From Mycolicibacterium arenosum (GTDB taxonomy: Bacteria > Actinomycetota > Actinomycetes > Mycobacteriales > Mycobacteriaceae), in assembly GCF_024320865.1 (NCBI RefSeq), contig NZ_JANDBD010000006.1, forward strand, positions 342,160-406,159: DNA of 64,000 nt, in the 5' to 3' direction. Each line of letters starts with the position of its first letter. Position 1 is the first letter of the stretch. The translations under genes and the position numbers were made by a program. Below are positions 1-8,125 of this stretch, one piece after another. The notes beneath the pieces were generated by a model, which was given only the letters and a program-made list of their open reading frames with translations, was not told the DNA's origin and did no database searches.

Positions 1-573
1 CGACCACGCCTCGGTGGCGATGCCGTGCTCGAGCCCGTAGGCGCGCACGTCCTCGTTGGTGAAGTAGGGGTGCACCTCGATCTGGTTGACCGCCGGCACG
101 GTCTCCGCCTCGGCGGCTAACCGCTGCAGATGCGGAACCTGGAAGTTCGAGACTCCGATGCTCTTCGCCCGGCCGTCACGTTTGAACTCCTCGAGAACCT
201 TCCACGTCGACACGTAGTCGCCGCCGTACAGCGTGGGCAGCGGCCAGTGGATGAGGAACAGGTCGACGTAGTCGAAACCGAGTTCGGACAACGTCGAGTC
301 GAAGGCGCGACGGGCGTCGTCGGGCTCGTGGAAGCCGTTGTTGAGCTTGCTCGTCACGAACACGTCGGCGCGGTTGAGGCCGGAGTCGCGGACGCCCTGC
401 CCGGTACCCTTCTCGTTCTGGTACATCTCGGCGGTGTCGATGTGCCGGTAGCCGATGTCGAGCGCGGTCTTCACAGCGCTCGCGGTCTCGTCCGGCGGGA
501 CCTGGTACACGCCGAAGCCGAGCTGGGGAATGGTGTTGCCGTCGTTGAGTTCGATGTTCGGAACAATGCTCAT
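1..573 (-). CDS. Aldo/keto reductase, C-terminus cut by window edge
   Basis: NADPH-dependent carbonyl reductase of the AKR family. 191 codons are visible from the ATG at 573, and the reading frame runs off position 1. The protein opens MSIVPNIELNDGNTIPQLGF, the usual first strand and turn of the AKR barrel. The catalytic tetrad is recognisable: Asp and Tyr in HIDTAEMYQNE, Lys in TSKLNN, and His in FLIHWP. The NxQxE-type segment AVNQIEVHPY is also present. It lies 48 bp downstream of, and on the same strand as, the methyltransferase ending at 622, so it may be the last gene of the aroA-rsgA transcript. The substrate cannot be deduced. Mycobacterial relatives have been studied as methylglyoxal or aldehyde reductases. 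Confidence 0.9.
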   Translation of the reverse strand, partial: MSIVPNIELNDGNTIPQLGFGVYQVPPDETASAVKTALDIGYRHIDTAEMYQNEKGTGQGVRDSGLNRADVFVTSKLNNGFHEPDDARRAFDSTLSELGFDYVDLFLIHWPLPTLYGGDYVSTWKVLEEFKRDGRAKSIGVSNFQVPHLQRLAAEAETVPAVNQIEVHPYFTNEDVRAYGLEHGIATEAWS

Positions 574-621
574 CCGTACAGCTTGCCCTCTCTGCTGAGG
601 GGACAAACTGTGAGCTGCCCA

Positions 622-1266
622 CTAGCCGCTCTTCACCGCGATCAGGAACGCCTGCGGGGTGGAATCGACGGTGCCGCCGTCGGGTTCCCGCACCGTCTCC
701 GCGTAGGGAACCAGACCGGCATCGGTGAGCATCGCGGCGACCGCGTCGGGCCGTCGGCGGTGGAACTCCAGGTCGACCCGCACGCCGAACGCCTCGGTGA
801 GCCTGCGCGGGACGTCGCCGACCTGGAACGCCAACAGGAGCACGCCGTCCGGCGCGAGGACCCGTGCGAACTCGGCGAACACCGTCGGCAGGTCGGCATC
901 GGGGACGTGGATCGTCGAATACCAGGCGCACAGGCCGCCCACGGAGCCGTCGTCCGCTTCCAGAGCCGTCATGGTGCCCACGTCGAACCGCAGATCCGGG
1001 TTCAGTCGGCGTGCTTCGGCGATCATGTTGGGGGACAGGTCGATTCCCGTGGTCATCAGCCCGCGGTCGCGCAGGATCGCCGTCGTCGCACCGGTGCCGC
1101 AGCCGACGTCGAGGACGTCACCGCGCCCCGTCTTTCGGACGAGCCCCGCGAACGCCGACAGCATCGCCAACTCGATCGGCTTGTCGTCGAGGTGACGGTG
1201 GAACCGCGCCGCGTACTCGCTCGCCGTGGCGTCGTAGCCGGCGCGCGTCGTGTCCAGATAGGTCAT
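622..1266 (-). CDS. Class I SAM-dependent methyltransferase
   Basis: 214 residues, a single Rossmann-like methyltransferase domain. Motif I is clear (VLDVGCGTGATT), followed by the acidic ribose-binding strand (GIDLSPNMIAEA) and the post-motif strand GVLLLAFQ. The ATG at 1266 directly abuts the rsgA stop codon (TGA at 1269-1267), so it is probably translated by coupling to rsgA. The N-terminal YDATASEYAARF is typical of small-molecule methyltransferases of the ubiE/type 11 group. The substrate is unknown. Confidence 0.85.
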   Translation of the reverse strand: MTYLDTTRAGYDATASEYAARFHRHLDDKPIELAMLSAFAGLVRKTGRGDVLDVGCGTGATTAILRDRGLMTTGIDLSPNMIAEARRLNPDLRFDVGTMTALEADDGSVGGLCAWYSTIHVPDADLPTVFAEFARVLAPDGVLLLAFQVGDVPRRLTEAFGVRVDLEFHRRRPDAVAAMLTDAGLVPYAETVREPDGGTVDSTPQAFLIAVKSG

Positions 1267-2247
1267 TCAGCCGCTCTTCAGTGCGATCAGCAGTCGGCGG
1301 GCCGCGGCGACGCGACCGGCCGCGGCGCCGGTCATCTCGTCGAGCGCGCACTCCGGGTCGGCGGGCGGCCCCAGATGCCCGCAGCCGCGGGGGCAGTTCT
1401 CGATGGCGGCGGCCAGGTCGGAGAACGCATGGATGACGTCGTCGGCGGTCACGTGCGCCAGCCCGAACGAGCGGATGCCGGGGGTGTCGATGGCCCATCC
1501 GGAACCGGTCAGCGGGAGGGCCACCGACTGCGTCGACGTGTGCCTGCCCTTGCCGACGCCGGACACCACGCCGACGGCGCGATCGGCGTTGGGCACCAAC
1601 CGGTTCACCAACGTCGACTTGCCGACGCCGGAGTGGCCGACCAGCACCGTGGACTTCCCCTCGAGCAGCTCATCGACGTCGTCGATGCCGCCGTCGCGGC
1701 TCGTCGTCACGACGGTCAGGTCGAGGCCGGCGAACTGCGCGGCGAAGGGCGCGGCCGGTGCCAGATCCGACTTCGTCAGGCACAGGATCGGCGCGAGCCC
1801 GCCCGCGTACGCCGCGACCAGGGACCGCTCGACGAAGCCGGTCCGCGGCGGCGGGTCGGCGAGCGCGACGACCATCAGCAGCTGGTCGGCGTTGGCGACG
1901 ACCACCCGCTCGGTGGGGTCGGTGTCGTCAGCCGTGCGGCGCAACGCCGTTCGTCGCGACCCGCGTCTTACGATGCGCGCCAGGGTGTCGGGCCGGCCGG
2001 ACAGATCGCCGACGACGTCGACGTCGTCGCCCACGACCACCGAGGTGCGCCCGAGTTCGCGCGCCCGCATCGCAGTGACCACCCGATGGGGATCGCCGCC
2101 GAGTGCGCACCCCCATCTGCCGCGGTCGACGGTCACCACCATCGCCGATTCGGCGTCGGAGTGGTCGGGTCGCGTCTTGGTTCGCGGCCGCGAACCCCTG
2201 CCGGGGCGCACCCGGACATCGGATTCGTCGTACTCGCGGGGGCTCAA
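1267..2247 (-). CDS. rsgA: Ribosome small-subunit-dependent GTPase A
   Basis: Circularly permuted GTPase that helps mature the 30S subunit. The G motifs come in the permuted order: G4 (LTKSD), then G1 (GHSGVGKST), then G3 (DTPG). A C-terminal Cys/His zinc knuckle follows (CPRGCGH, then PEC). The N-terminal OB-fold carries a basic stretch, [14 protein letters not shown] chose the TTG at 2247 because it reads [18 protein letters not shown], the conserved mycobacterial N-terminus, and because TTG overlaps the aroA stop as TTGA. The longer ATG-initiated frame inside aroA is translated noise. 326 aa. Translational coupling to aroA is likely. Confidence 0.92.
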   Translation of the reverse strand: MSPREYDESDVRVRPGRGSRPRTKTRPDHSDAESAMVVTVDRGRWGCALGGDPHRVVTAMRARELGRTSVVVGDDVDVVGDLSGRPDTLARIVRRGSRRTALRRTADDTDPTERVVVANADQLLMVVALADPPPRTGFVERSLVAAYAGGLAPILCLTKSDLAPAAPFAAQFAGLDLTVVTTSRDGGIDDVDELLEGKSTVLVGHSGVGKSTLVNRLVPNADRAVGVVSGVGKGRHTSTQSVALPLTGSGWAIDTPGIRSFGLAHVTADDVIHAFSDLAAAIENCPRGCGHLGPPADPECALDEMTGAAAGRVAAARRLLIALKSG

Positions 2248-3542
2248 GGCTTTTCGGGTACCTCTCCGGCGAGCATGTCCGCCCACATGCCGGGAAAGTC
2301 CGGCAGGGTCTTGCTCGTCGTCGCGATGTCCTCGACGTCCACTCCTTCGGCGCGCAACCCGACGATGGCGCCCGCGGTCGCCATCCGATGGTCGGCGTAG
2401 GAGTGCCACAGGCCCGCGTGCAGCGGCCCGGCAGTGATCACCAGTCCGTCGGAGATCTCCTCACACCGGCCGCCGAGACCGTTGATCTCGGCGCTCAGCG
2501 CGGCGAGCCGATCGGTCTCGTGGCCGCGCAGGTGTGCGATGCCGGTGAGCCGGGACACCGAGCCGTCCGCGGCCATCGCGGCCAGCGCGGCCACCGCTGG
2601 TGCCAGCTCGCCGACCTCGTTGAGGTCCACCTCAAATCCTGGATAGCTGTCGGGTCCACTGACCTCGAGGCCCGAATCCGTTTCTCGCACAACGGCTCCG
2701 ATGCTGGTGAGCAGTTGCACGATCGTGCCGGACGGCTGCACGCTGACCCTCGGCCATCCGGCGATCACCACCCGCCCGCCGGTGACGATGGCGGCGGCGA
2801 GGAACGGTACGGCATTGGACAGGTCGGGTTCGATGGCCCAGTGGCGTGCGGCGACCGGGCCCGGCTCGACGCGCCACCGGTTCGGCTCGGAGTCGTCGAC
2901 GGTGACGCCGGCCTGCCGCAGCATGGTGACGGTCATCTCGACGTGCGGCGCCGACGGCACCGCGGCGCCGGTGTGCACGACCGTGAGACCGTCGGTGAAC
3001 GTGGCGCCCGACAGCAACAGGCCCGAGACGAACTGCGAGGACGCCGACGCGTCGATGTCGACGCGCCCGCCCGCGACGCCGCCGGTGCCGCGGACCCTGA
3101 ACGGGAGCGCATCGCCGTCGATGTCGACGCCCAGCGAGCGCGCCGCCTCCAGCAGGGGCGCGATGGGCCGGGCGCGGGCCTGCTCGTCACCGTCGAACGT
3201 GACGGTTTCCGAGCCCAGCGCGGCGATCGGCGGAACGAAGCGCAGCACGGTTCCCGCGAGCCCGCAGTCGACGGTGGCGGCGGGGGCCGGTGCGACCGAG
3301 CCGCCGACGCACAGGTCGGTGCCGTCGCCGTCGATCGTCAACCCCAGGGTGCGCAGCGCGCCGATCATCAGATCGGTGTCACGGCTGCGCAGTGCGCCGT
3401 CGACCGTCGAGGTGCCCTGAGGTGCGGCCAGCGCCGCGAGCACCAGGGCCCGGTTGGTCTGGGACTTCGAACCGGGCACCGCGACGGTGGCGCGGACCGG
3501 AGCGTCGGCGCGGGGCGCTGGCCAGTTCTGCACGCAGACCAT
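2244..3542 (-). CDS. aroA: 3-phosphoshikimate 1-carboxyvinyltransferase (EPSP synthase)
   Basis: Sixth step of the shikimate pathway: joins shikimate-3-phosphate and phosphoenolpyruvate to give EPSP. 432 aa, typical length. Seen: the N-terminal [17 protein letters not shown] (shikimate-3-phosphate and PEP binding), [18 protein letters not shown], the SSASSQF-like segment [15 protein letters not shown], and the C-terminal active-site block [20 protein letters not shown]. Start ATG at 3542; a GTG four codons in (QNWPAP) is an alternative and would match shorter mycobacterial N-termini. Divergent from the SRAP gene, with only 36 bp between starts, so the two promoters must overlap. Coupled to rsgA by a TTGA overlap. 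Confidence 0.96.
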   Translation of the reverse strand: MVCVQNWPAPRADAPVRATVAVPGSKSQTNRALVLAALAAPQGTSTVDGALRSRDTDLMIGALRTLGLTIDGDGTDLCVGGSVAPAPAATVDCGLAGTVLRFVPPIAALGSETVTFDGDEQARARPIAPLLEAARSLGVDIDGDALPFRVRGTGGVAGGRVDIDASASSQFVSGLLLSGATFTDGLTVVHTGAAVPSAPHVEMTVTMLRQAGVTVDDSEPNRWRVEPGPVAARHWAIEPDLSNAVPFLAAAIVTGGRVVIAGWPRVSVQPSGTIVQLLTSIGAVVRETDSGLEVSGPDSYPGFEVDLNEVGELAPAVAALAAMAADGSVSRLTGIAHLRGHETDRLAALSAEINGLGGRCEEISDGLVITAGPLHAGLWHSYADHRMATAGAIVGLRAEGVDVEDIATTSKTLPDFPGMWADMLAGEVPEKP

Positions 3543-3578
3543 CCTGCCTTGTCGCCCGCGTCTGGAACCATGGGATAC

Positions 3579-4328
3579 ATGTGTGGGCGATTCGCGGTGA
3601 CGACGGACCCGGCCCTGCTGGCCGAGAAGATCAAGGCCATCGACGAGGCGACGCCGGCAGACCCCGGTGGGGGTGACAGGGGAACCCCCGGCGCGAACTA
3701 CAACGTGGCGCCGACGACCACGATCACCACGGTGGTCAAACGGCACAGCGAGCCCGACGACGAGTCGACGCGACGGGTCCGGCTGATGCGGTGGGGGTTG
3801 GTGCCGCCGTGGGTGAAGACCGGTGAGGACGGTGGGCCGGATACCAGGAAGGGGCCGTTGCTGATCAACGCCCGCGCCGAGACCGTGACGACGTCGAACG
3901 CGTTCCGCACGTCGGCGAAGGGAAAGCGGTGCCTGGTGCCGATGGACGGCTGGTACGAGTGGAAGGGCGAGAAGGGGAACAAGACGCCCTTCTACATGTA
4001 CGCGGGGGATGGCGAACAACTGTTCATGGGCGGGCTGTGGTCGACGTGGCGACCGAAGGATGGTCCGAAAGACGCTGCGCCGCTGCTGAGTTGCACGATC
4101 ATCACCACCGACTCCGCGGGCCCGCTGTCGGACATCCACGACCGCATGCCGCTGACCATCAGCGAGGCGGACTGGGATCGCTGGCTGGACCCCGACGCCC
4201 CGATCGACGAGGGCCTGCTGAAGGGGCACGGCGACCTGGACCGCATCGAGATCCGCGAGGTGGCGAAGCTGGTGAACAGCGTGCGCAACAACGGGCCCGA
4301 ACTCATCGAGCCGGTCGCCGCCGGCTAG
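3579..4328 (+). CDS. SRAP-domain protein (HMCES/YedK family)
   Basis: Protects abasic sites in single-stranded DNA by forming a covalent thiazolidine link through Cys2. The start was placed at the ATG giving [10 protein letters not shown], because the family needs Cys immediately after the initiator Met; a slightly upstream in-frame ATG would bury it. Other family landmarks: [10 protein letters not shown], the [11 protein letters not shown] segment, [19 protein letters not shown] and SDIHDRMPL with the active-site His. 249 aa. The tail carries a few glycine-rich and charged insertions (around residues 25-45). Its stop overlaps the stop of the convergent methyltransferase by 3 bp. Confidence 0.93.
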   Translation: MCGRFAVTTDPALLAEKIKAIDEATPADPGGGDRGTPGANYNVAPTTTITTVVKRHSEPDDESTRRVRLMRWGLVPPWVKTGEDGGPDTRKGPLLINARAETVTTSNAFRTSAKGKRCLVPMDGWYEWKGEKGNKTPFYMYAGDGEQLFMGGLWSTWRPKDGPKDAAPLLSCTIITTDSAGPLSDIHDRMPLTISEADWDRWLDPDAPIDEGLLKGHGDLDRIEIREVAKLVNSVRNNGPELIEPVAAG

Positions 4329-5098
4329 CGCCGCTGGGCGGTCACCACGACGTACGGGGTGTCGAAGCTGACCCCGCAGGCACCGGCGTGCGGCGTCAGC
4401 GCGTCGCGGAACGCCTCGACCAACCGGTTCCGCTGTGCGCTCTCGACCTGAGCGAAGACGGCAACGTGCATCGGCGACTCGTCGGTGAGGAAGCGCAGCG
4501 CCGCGTCCAATGACGGGTACTCCCAGGTGAACCGCCCGCGCTGAATATCGATGTCGGTGAAGTCGGCGGCCAGCCGCTGCCCGCAGACGTCCGCGTCGCC
4601 CCACTGGTCGGGCGAGAAGCCCCCGGCGGGCGGTGCTCCGAGCACTGCGACGATCGGATCGAAGAGCGGGTTGTGTTCGTCGCGTACCCACGATGAGAAG
4701 GCAAGTACGCCAGCCGGTTTCAGCAGCCTGGCGATCTCGGTGGCCTGACGGTCGGGGTCGACGAAGATGATGCCCATGTTCGACACGACCGCATCGAACG
4801 TCGCCGCGGGCAGACCGGTGTCGGACGCGTCGGCGGTCACCCAGGTCGGCGTGTGACCGGCCGCGCGGGCTTTGACGTCGGCCTGATCGAGCAGTTCGGC
4901 GGTCAGGTCGACGCCGGTGACGATTGCGCCTCGGGCGGCCGCCTCGATGGCGGCGCTGCCGGTGCCGGTGGCCAGGTCGAGCACCGCGGCGCCGCGGATC
5001 GGGCGCCGCCGGTCGGCCGCGTCGACGGTCTGCACCGCGATGGCCGCGATGCGCTCGGCGACGGATTCGTAGCGGCCGGAGGCCCAGAGCGTGCTCAC
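4325..5098 (-). CDS. Class I SAM-dependent methyltransferase
   Basis: 257 aa. Motif I is [16 protein letters not shown] with the following acidic strand [12 protein letters not shown]; later [22 protein letters not shown] and [13 protein letters not shown] complete the fold. GTG start at 5098 overlaps the stop of the upstream SDR as GTGA, so the two are cotranscribed and coupled. It has no obvious counterpart at this spot in the M. tuberculosis order, where an acetyltransferase gene sits instead (recalled), so this is a lineage-specific substitution. Substrate unknown. Confidence 0.85.
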   Translation of the reverse strand: MSTLWASGRYESVAERIAAIAVQTVDAADRRRPIRGAAVLDLATGTGSAAIEAAARGAIVTGVDLTAELLDQADVKARAAGHTPTWVTADASDTGLPAATFDAVVSNMGIIFVDPDRQATEIARLLKPAGVLAFSSWVRDEHNPLFDPIVAVLGAPPAGGFSPDQWGDADVCGQRLAADFTDIDIQRGRFTWEYPSLDAALRFLTDESPMHVAVFAQVESAQRNRLVEAFRDALTPHAGACGVSFDTPYVVVTAQRR

Positions 5099-5940
5099 GG
5101 CGCCGAGTAACCCGGCGGGTTGGGGGTGTCCACCCACAGGTCGACGCCCAGGTCGGAGCCGGGCACGCAGTCGTAGACCGACAGATCGGTGACGCCCGAC
5201 TCGAGCAGCACGTCCTCGCACAGCAGGCTCTGCCCGGTGTAGGTGACCGGTTTGGTGAGGATCGCGTAGGCGGCGTCGGCGTACACCGAGGGTTTGCGCG
5301 CCCTGGCCATCGCCTCGTCGCCGCCCAGCAGGTTCTGCACGGCGGCGGTGGCCACCAGCGTGCGCGGCCACAGCGTGTTCGACGCGATGCCCGCCGACCG
5401 CATTTCTTCGGCTACGCCTAAGGCGCACAACGTCATTCCGAACTTCGCCATCATGTACGCCGTCGGCTTGAGCCACTCCGATTCCAATCGGATCGGCGGC
5501 GACAGCGTCAGCACGTGGGGATTGTCGCGGCCCTTCATGTGCGGCAGGCACGCCTGGGTCACCGTGTAGGTGCCGCGCACCTGGATGCCGTTCATCAGGT
5601 CGAAGCGCTTGAGTGGCACCTCTTCGATGGAGCCGAGGTTGATCGCCGAGGCGTTGTTGACGCAGATGTCGATGCCGCCGAACTGAGCGACGGTCTGGGC
5701 CACGGCGGCGGCGACGGATTCCTCGTCGCGGATGTCACCGACGATCGGCAGGGCCTGCCCGCCGACCTCCTCGATCTCCTTGGCGGCGGTGTAGACGGTG
5801 CCCTCGAGCTTGGGGTGGGGGTCGGCGGTCTTGGCGATCAACGCGATGTTGGCGCCGTCGGCGGCCACCTTCTTCGCGATGGCCAACCCGATGCCCCGGC
5901 TGGCTCCGGAGATGAACATGGTCTTCCCTGCAAGCGACAT
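5095..5940 (-). CDS. Short-chain dehydrogenase/reductase (HSDL2-like, Rv3224 homologue)
   Basis: Classical SDR of 281 aa. It has the dinucleotide motif GASRGIG near residue 12, NNASAI (NNAG-like), and a C-terminal region matching hydroxysteroid-dehydrogenase-like-2 proteins. The catalytic Tyr-x-x-x-Lys is TAYMMAKFG; the usual Ser position reads LSPP, as in the HSDL2 group. ATG start at 5940. It heads a two-gene unit with the methyltransferase at 4325-5098 (GTGA overlap). The M. tuberculosis homologue has been called iron-regulated; I saw no IdeR box here. Confidence 0.9.
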   Translation of the reverse strand: MSLAGKTMFISGASRGIGLAIAKKVAADGANIALIAKTADPHPKLEGTVYTAAKEIEEVGGQALPIVGDIRDEESVAAAVAQTVAQFGGIDICVNNASAINLGSIEEVPLKRFDLMNGIQVRGTYTVTQACLPHMKGRDNPHVLTLSPPIRLESEWLKPTAYMMAKFGMTLCALGVAEEMRSAGIASNTLWPRTLVATAAVQNLLGGDEAMARARKPSVYADAAYAILTKPVTYTGQSLLCEDVLLESGVTDLSVYDCVPGSDLGVDLWVDTPNPPGYSAP

Positions 5941-5955
5941 GAGGCCACCCTAGAA

Positions 5956-6444
5956 CTACGCGAGTACGTCGCCGACAACGGCGTTGGCGAGACGCACCAG
6001 GTCGGCCGGTGCGAGGGCGATCTCGAGCCCGCGCTTGCCCGCGCTGCACAGCACGCGGTCCCACTGCATGGCCGACGCGTCGACGACGGTCGGCAGGGCC
6101 TTGCGCTGGCCCAATGGCGAGATTCCGCCCGCGACGTAGCCGGTGGAGCGCTCGGCGGCGGCGCGCTCGGCCATGACGGCCTTGGGCACGCTCAGGGCCG
6201 CCGCTGCAGCCTTGAGCGAGAGTTTGGCAGGAACGGGCAGCACGGCGACGCCGAGACCCGACGGCAGCGCGACGACCAGCGTCTTGAGGATCTGCGCGGG
6301 TGCGACCCCCACCTTCGCTGCCAACTCGGCGACGGCCTCCTCGCCGAACGACTCGGCCCGCGGGTCGTGGTCGTACTTCAGGACGTCGTGCGGCACGCCC
6401 GCCGCTACCAGTGCGGCGATCGCGGGAGTCGCTGCCCTGGCCAC
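5956..6444 (-). CDS. ybaK: Cys-tRNA(Pro)/aminoacyl-tRNA deacylase, YbaK/EbsC type
   Basis: Trans-editing enzyme that removes mischarged amino acids, usually Cys, from tRNA(Pro). 162 aa, full family length. The conserved lysine lies in QILKTLVV, and the C-terminal YVAGGISPLGQR block is diagnostic. GTG start at 6444. In M. tuberculosis the corresponding locus is annotated as two short pieces (Rv3224A/B, recalled), whereas here the frame is intact. It lies just upstream of the SDR (15 bp gap, same strand) and divergent from sigH. Confidence 0.92.
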   Translation of the reverse strand: MARAATPAIAALVAAGVPHDVLKYDHDPRAESFGEEAVAELAAKVGVAPAQILKTLVVALPSGLGVAVLPVPAKLSLKAAAAALSVPKAVMAERAAAERSTGYVAGGISPLGQRKALPTVVDASAMQWDRVLCSAGKRGLEIALAPADLVRLANAVVGDVLA

Positions 6445-6460
6445 CGGCTCACCCTAGCCG

Positions 6461-6487
6461 GGAACAACCGCGCAGGATTGCGGTGTT
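6461..6487 (+). promoter_or_regulatory. Probable SigH-dependent promoter upstream of sigH
   Basis: GGAACA at 6461-6466 and GTT at 6485-6487, separated by 18 bp, match the mycobacterial SigH consensus (GGAAY spaced about 16-20 bp from GTT). It points at sigH, whose GTG/ATG starts lie 70-154 bp downstream. SigH autoregulation is established in mycobacteria. The pairing here is a visual match only. Confidence 0.7.
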
Positions 6488-6640
6488 ATTCGTGGCGGTC
6501 AGCGATGGCCCGGCGGCGCATCGGCCGCAACCACTAGGATCGGGAAGGGGACCTCAGTGCCCACGGCCACTTTGGAGACTCCAGTGATGTTGCTGGAGGT
6601 GATCAACGGAGCCGCAATCGAACGGACGGAGTCGAGCCAG

Positions 6641-7291
6641 ATGACCGACGTCGACGGAGTTGCGCCCGCCGAAGCCCCGGCTGAGCGCACGGAGACCGAC
6701 GCCGAACTGACCGCGCGTTTCGAACGCGATGCGATTCCGCTGATCGATCAGCTCTACGGTGGCGCGCTGCGGATGACCCGCAATCCGTCGGATGCCGAGG
6801 ACCTCGTCCAGGAGACGATGGTGAAGGCCTACTCGGGTTTCCGGTCGTTCCGCGAGGGCACGAACCTCAAGGCGTGGCTGTACCGCATCCTGACGAACAC
6901 CTACATCAACAGCTACCGCAAGAAGCAGCGCCAGCCCGCGGAGTATCCCACCGAGGAGATCACGGACTGGCAGCTCGCGGCCAACGCCGAGCACACGTCG
7001 ACCGGTCTGCGGTCCGCCGAAGTGGAGGCGCTCGAGGCGCTGCCCGACACCGAGATCAAGGCGGCGCTGCAAGCACTTCCCGAGGAGTTCCGGATGGCGG
7101 TGTACTACGCCGACGTCGAGGGCTTCCCGTACAAGGAGATCGCCGAGATCATGGACACGCCGATCGGAACCGTGATGTCGCGGCTGCACCGCGGTCGCAA
7201 GCAACTGCGCGACCTGTTGAGTGACGTCGCCAAGGATCGCGGGTTCATTCGCGGTGAGCAGGCAGGCGCGCCCGAGGAGGTCTCGTCATGA
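6641..7291 (+). CDS. sigH: RNA polymerase ECF sigma factor SigH
   Basis: Directs transcription of the heat, oxidative and thiol-stress regulon. Sigma region 2 spans [20 protein letters not shown] to [20 protein letters not shown]. Region 4 is [19 protein letters not shown] plus [20 protein letters not shown], the helix-turn-helix for the -35 GGAA. The start at 6641 gives 216 aa, the length of the M. tuberculosis protein, and has GGAG nine bases upstream. A GTG at 6557 after GGGAAGGGG would add 28 residues and cannot be excluded. Its stop overlaps rshA as ATGA, the usual arrangement for a sigma/anti-sigma pair made in equal amounts. Confidence 0.96.
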   Translation: MTDVDGVAPAEAPAERTETDAELTARFERDAIPLIDQLYGGALRMTRNPSDAEDLVQETMVKAYSGFRSFREGTNLKAWLYRILTNTYINSYRKKQRQPAEYPTEEITDWQLAANAEHTSTGLRSAEVEALEALPDTEIKAALQALPEEFRMAVYYADVEGFPYKEIAEIMDTPIGTVMSRLHRGRKQLRDLLSDVAKDRGFIRGEQAGAPEEVSS

Positions 7292-7608
7292 GCGACAACG
7301 AGTTCAGCAGGCCCGACGGCTACGACTTCCGCCCGCCGGTTGGCCCGGTGGATCCGGAGCACCCCGAGTGCGCGTCGGTGATCGCCGAGGTGTGGACACT
7401 GCTCGACGGTGAGTGCACCGCCGAAACGCGCGACAAGCTCAAGCAGCACCTCGACGAGTGCCCGACCTGCTTGCAGCACTACGGCATCGAGGACCGGATC
7501 AAGCGGCTCATCTCCACCAAGTGCAGCGGCGAGAAGGCGCCCGACAGCCTGCGCGCCCGGTTGCGGGTGGAGATCAGCCGCACGACCATCGTCACCGAGC
7601 GCCGATAG
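7288..7608 (+). CDS. rshA: Redox-sensing zinc anti-sigma factor RshA
   Basis: Binds SigH and releases it on oxidation. 106 aa with the ZAS signature His54-x3-Cys58-x2-Cys61 (HLDECPTC). Extra Cys residues occur at 28, 43 and in STKCSG. ATG overlaps the sigH stop as ATGA. A strong stem-loop terminator follows 17 bp after the stop. In family members, oxidation of the zinc cysteines and phosphorylation by PknB both weaken SigH binding. Confidence 0.95.
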   Translation: MSDNEFSRPDGYDFRPPVGPVDPEHPECASVIAEVWTLLDGECTAETRDKLKQHLDECPTCLQHYGIEDRIKRLISTKCSGEKAPDSLRARLRVEISRTTIVTERR

Positions 7609-7624
7609 GCCCGATCAACGACAA

Positions 7625-7660
7625 CCGCCCGGTTCCTCGAGGAACCGGGCGGATTGTTTT
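7625..7660 (+). terminator. Intrinsic terminator of sigH-rshA
   Basis: Perfect 12-bp stem: CCGCCCGGTTCC at 7625-7636, TCGA loop, GGAACCGGGCGG at 7641-7652, then ATTGTTTT. It sits between convergent rshA and the bL37 gene and could serve both. Confidence 0.88.
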
Positions 7661-7671
7661 CTCGTCAGCAC

Positions 7672-7746
7672 TCAGGCGTTGGGGCGCTTGCCGTGGTTGG
7701 CCTTCGAGTGCTTGCGGTCACGCTTCTTGCGGCCACGCTTGGCCAT
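7672..7746 (-). CDS. Ribosomal protein bL37 (24 residues)
   Basis: Very short, highly basic peptide reading MAKRGRKKRDRKHSKANHGK and ending RPNA. It matches my recollection of bL37, the mycobacterial 50S protein found by cryo-EM of the M. smegmatis ribosome, where it sits between domains of the 23S rRNA. ATG at 7746 is preceded by GGAGG six bases upstream on the minus strand. Too short for ordinary gene callers, so it is often unannotated. It lies convergent to rshA and just beyond the rshA terminator. Confidence 0.93.
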   Translation of the reverse strand: MAKRGRKKRDRKHSKANHGKRPNA

Positions 7747-7888
7747 GATGGTCCTCCGTTGTGTCGATAGCTTGTTCACCAGTGTCTCACGGCCCTGGTA
7801 CCGCATGACAAATCCGGTCGTGTGGTTCGATGAGCGGTGCAGGTGACGTCAACCCGCGCCGTGATGATCAGTGATGAGTGGAGTGAAG

Positions 7889-8104
7889 ATGGCCGAGGAT
7901 GTTCGCGCAGAGATCGTGGCCAGTGTGCTCGAGGTCGTGGTGAGCGAGGGCGACCAGATCGGTGAGGGCGACACCCTCGTTCTACTCGAGTCGATGAAGA
8001 TGGAGATCCCCGTTCTCGCCGAGGTCGCGGGCACCGTCACCGAGGTCAAGGTCGCGGTCGGCGACGTCATCCAGGCCGGCGATCTCATCGCGGTGATCAA
8101 CTAA
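7889..8104 (+). CDS. Biotinyl/lipoyl-attachment protein TB7.3
   Basis: A free-standing 71-residue biotin carboxyl carrier domain. The biotinylated lysine is in LLESMKMEIPV, the canonical MKM context. The start at 7889 (MAEDVRAEIV) was chosen over two upstream in-frame codons because it gives the conserved N-terminus and the same 71-aa length as M. tuberculosis TB7.3, with GGAG about 8 bases upstream. Its partner carboxylase is not in this window. The pdtaS start follows 21 bp later. Confidence 0.93.
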   Translation: MAEDVRAEIVASVLEVVVSEGDQIGEGDTLVLLESMKMEIPVLAEVAGTVTEVKVAVGDVIQAGDLIAVIN

Positions 8105-8125
8105 CCCGCGCGAGCCTGACACCCC

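Noticed and set aside
130..2400. A 756-codon open frame on the plus strand opposite the methyltransferase and rsgA
   Set aside because: GC-rich shadow frame. The minus strand carries recognised genes with all motifs, and the plus-strand translation is low-complexity Arg/Val/Gly with no family.
2103..3578. Long upstream extension of the SRAP frame
   Set aside because: The family requires Cys2 at the N-terminus; extension overlaps aroA antisense and is nonsense.
6557..6640. Upstream GTG as the main sigH start
   Set aside because: The ATG at 6641 gives exactly the M. tuberculosis length and a GGAG site; kept only as an alternative.
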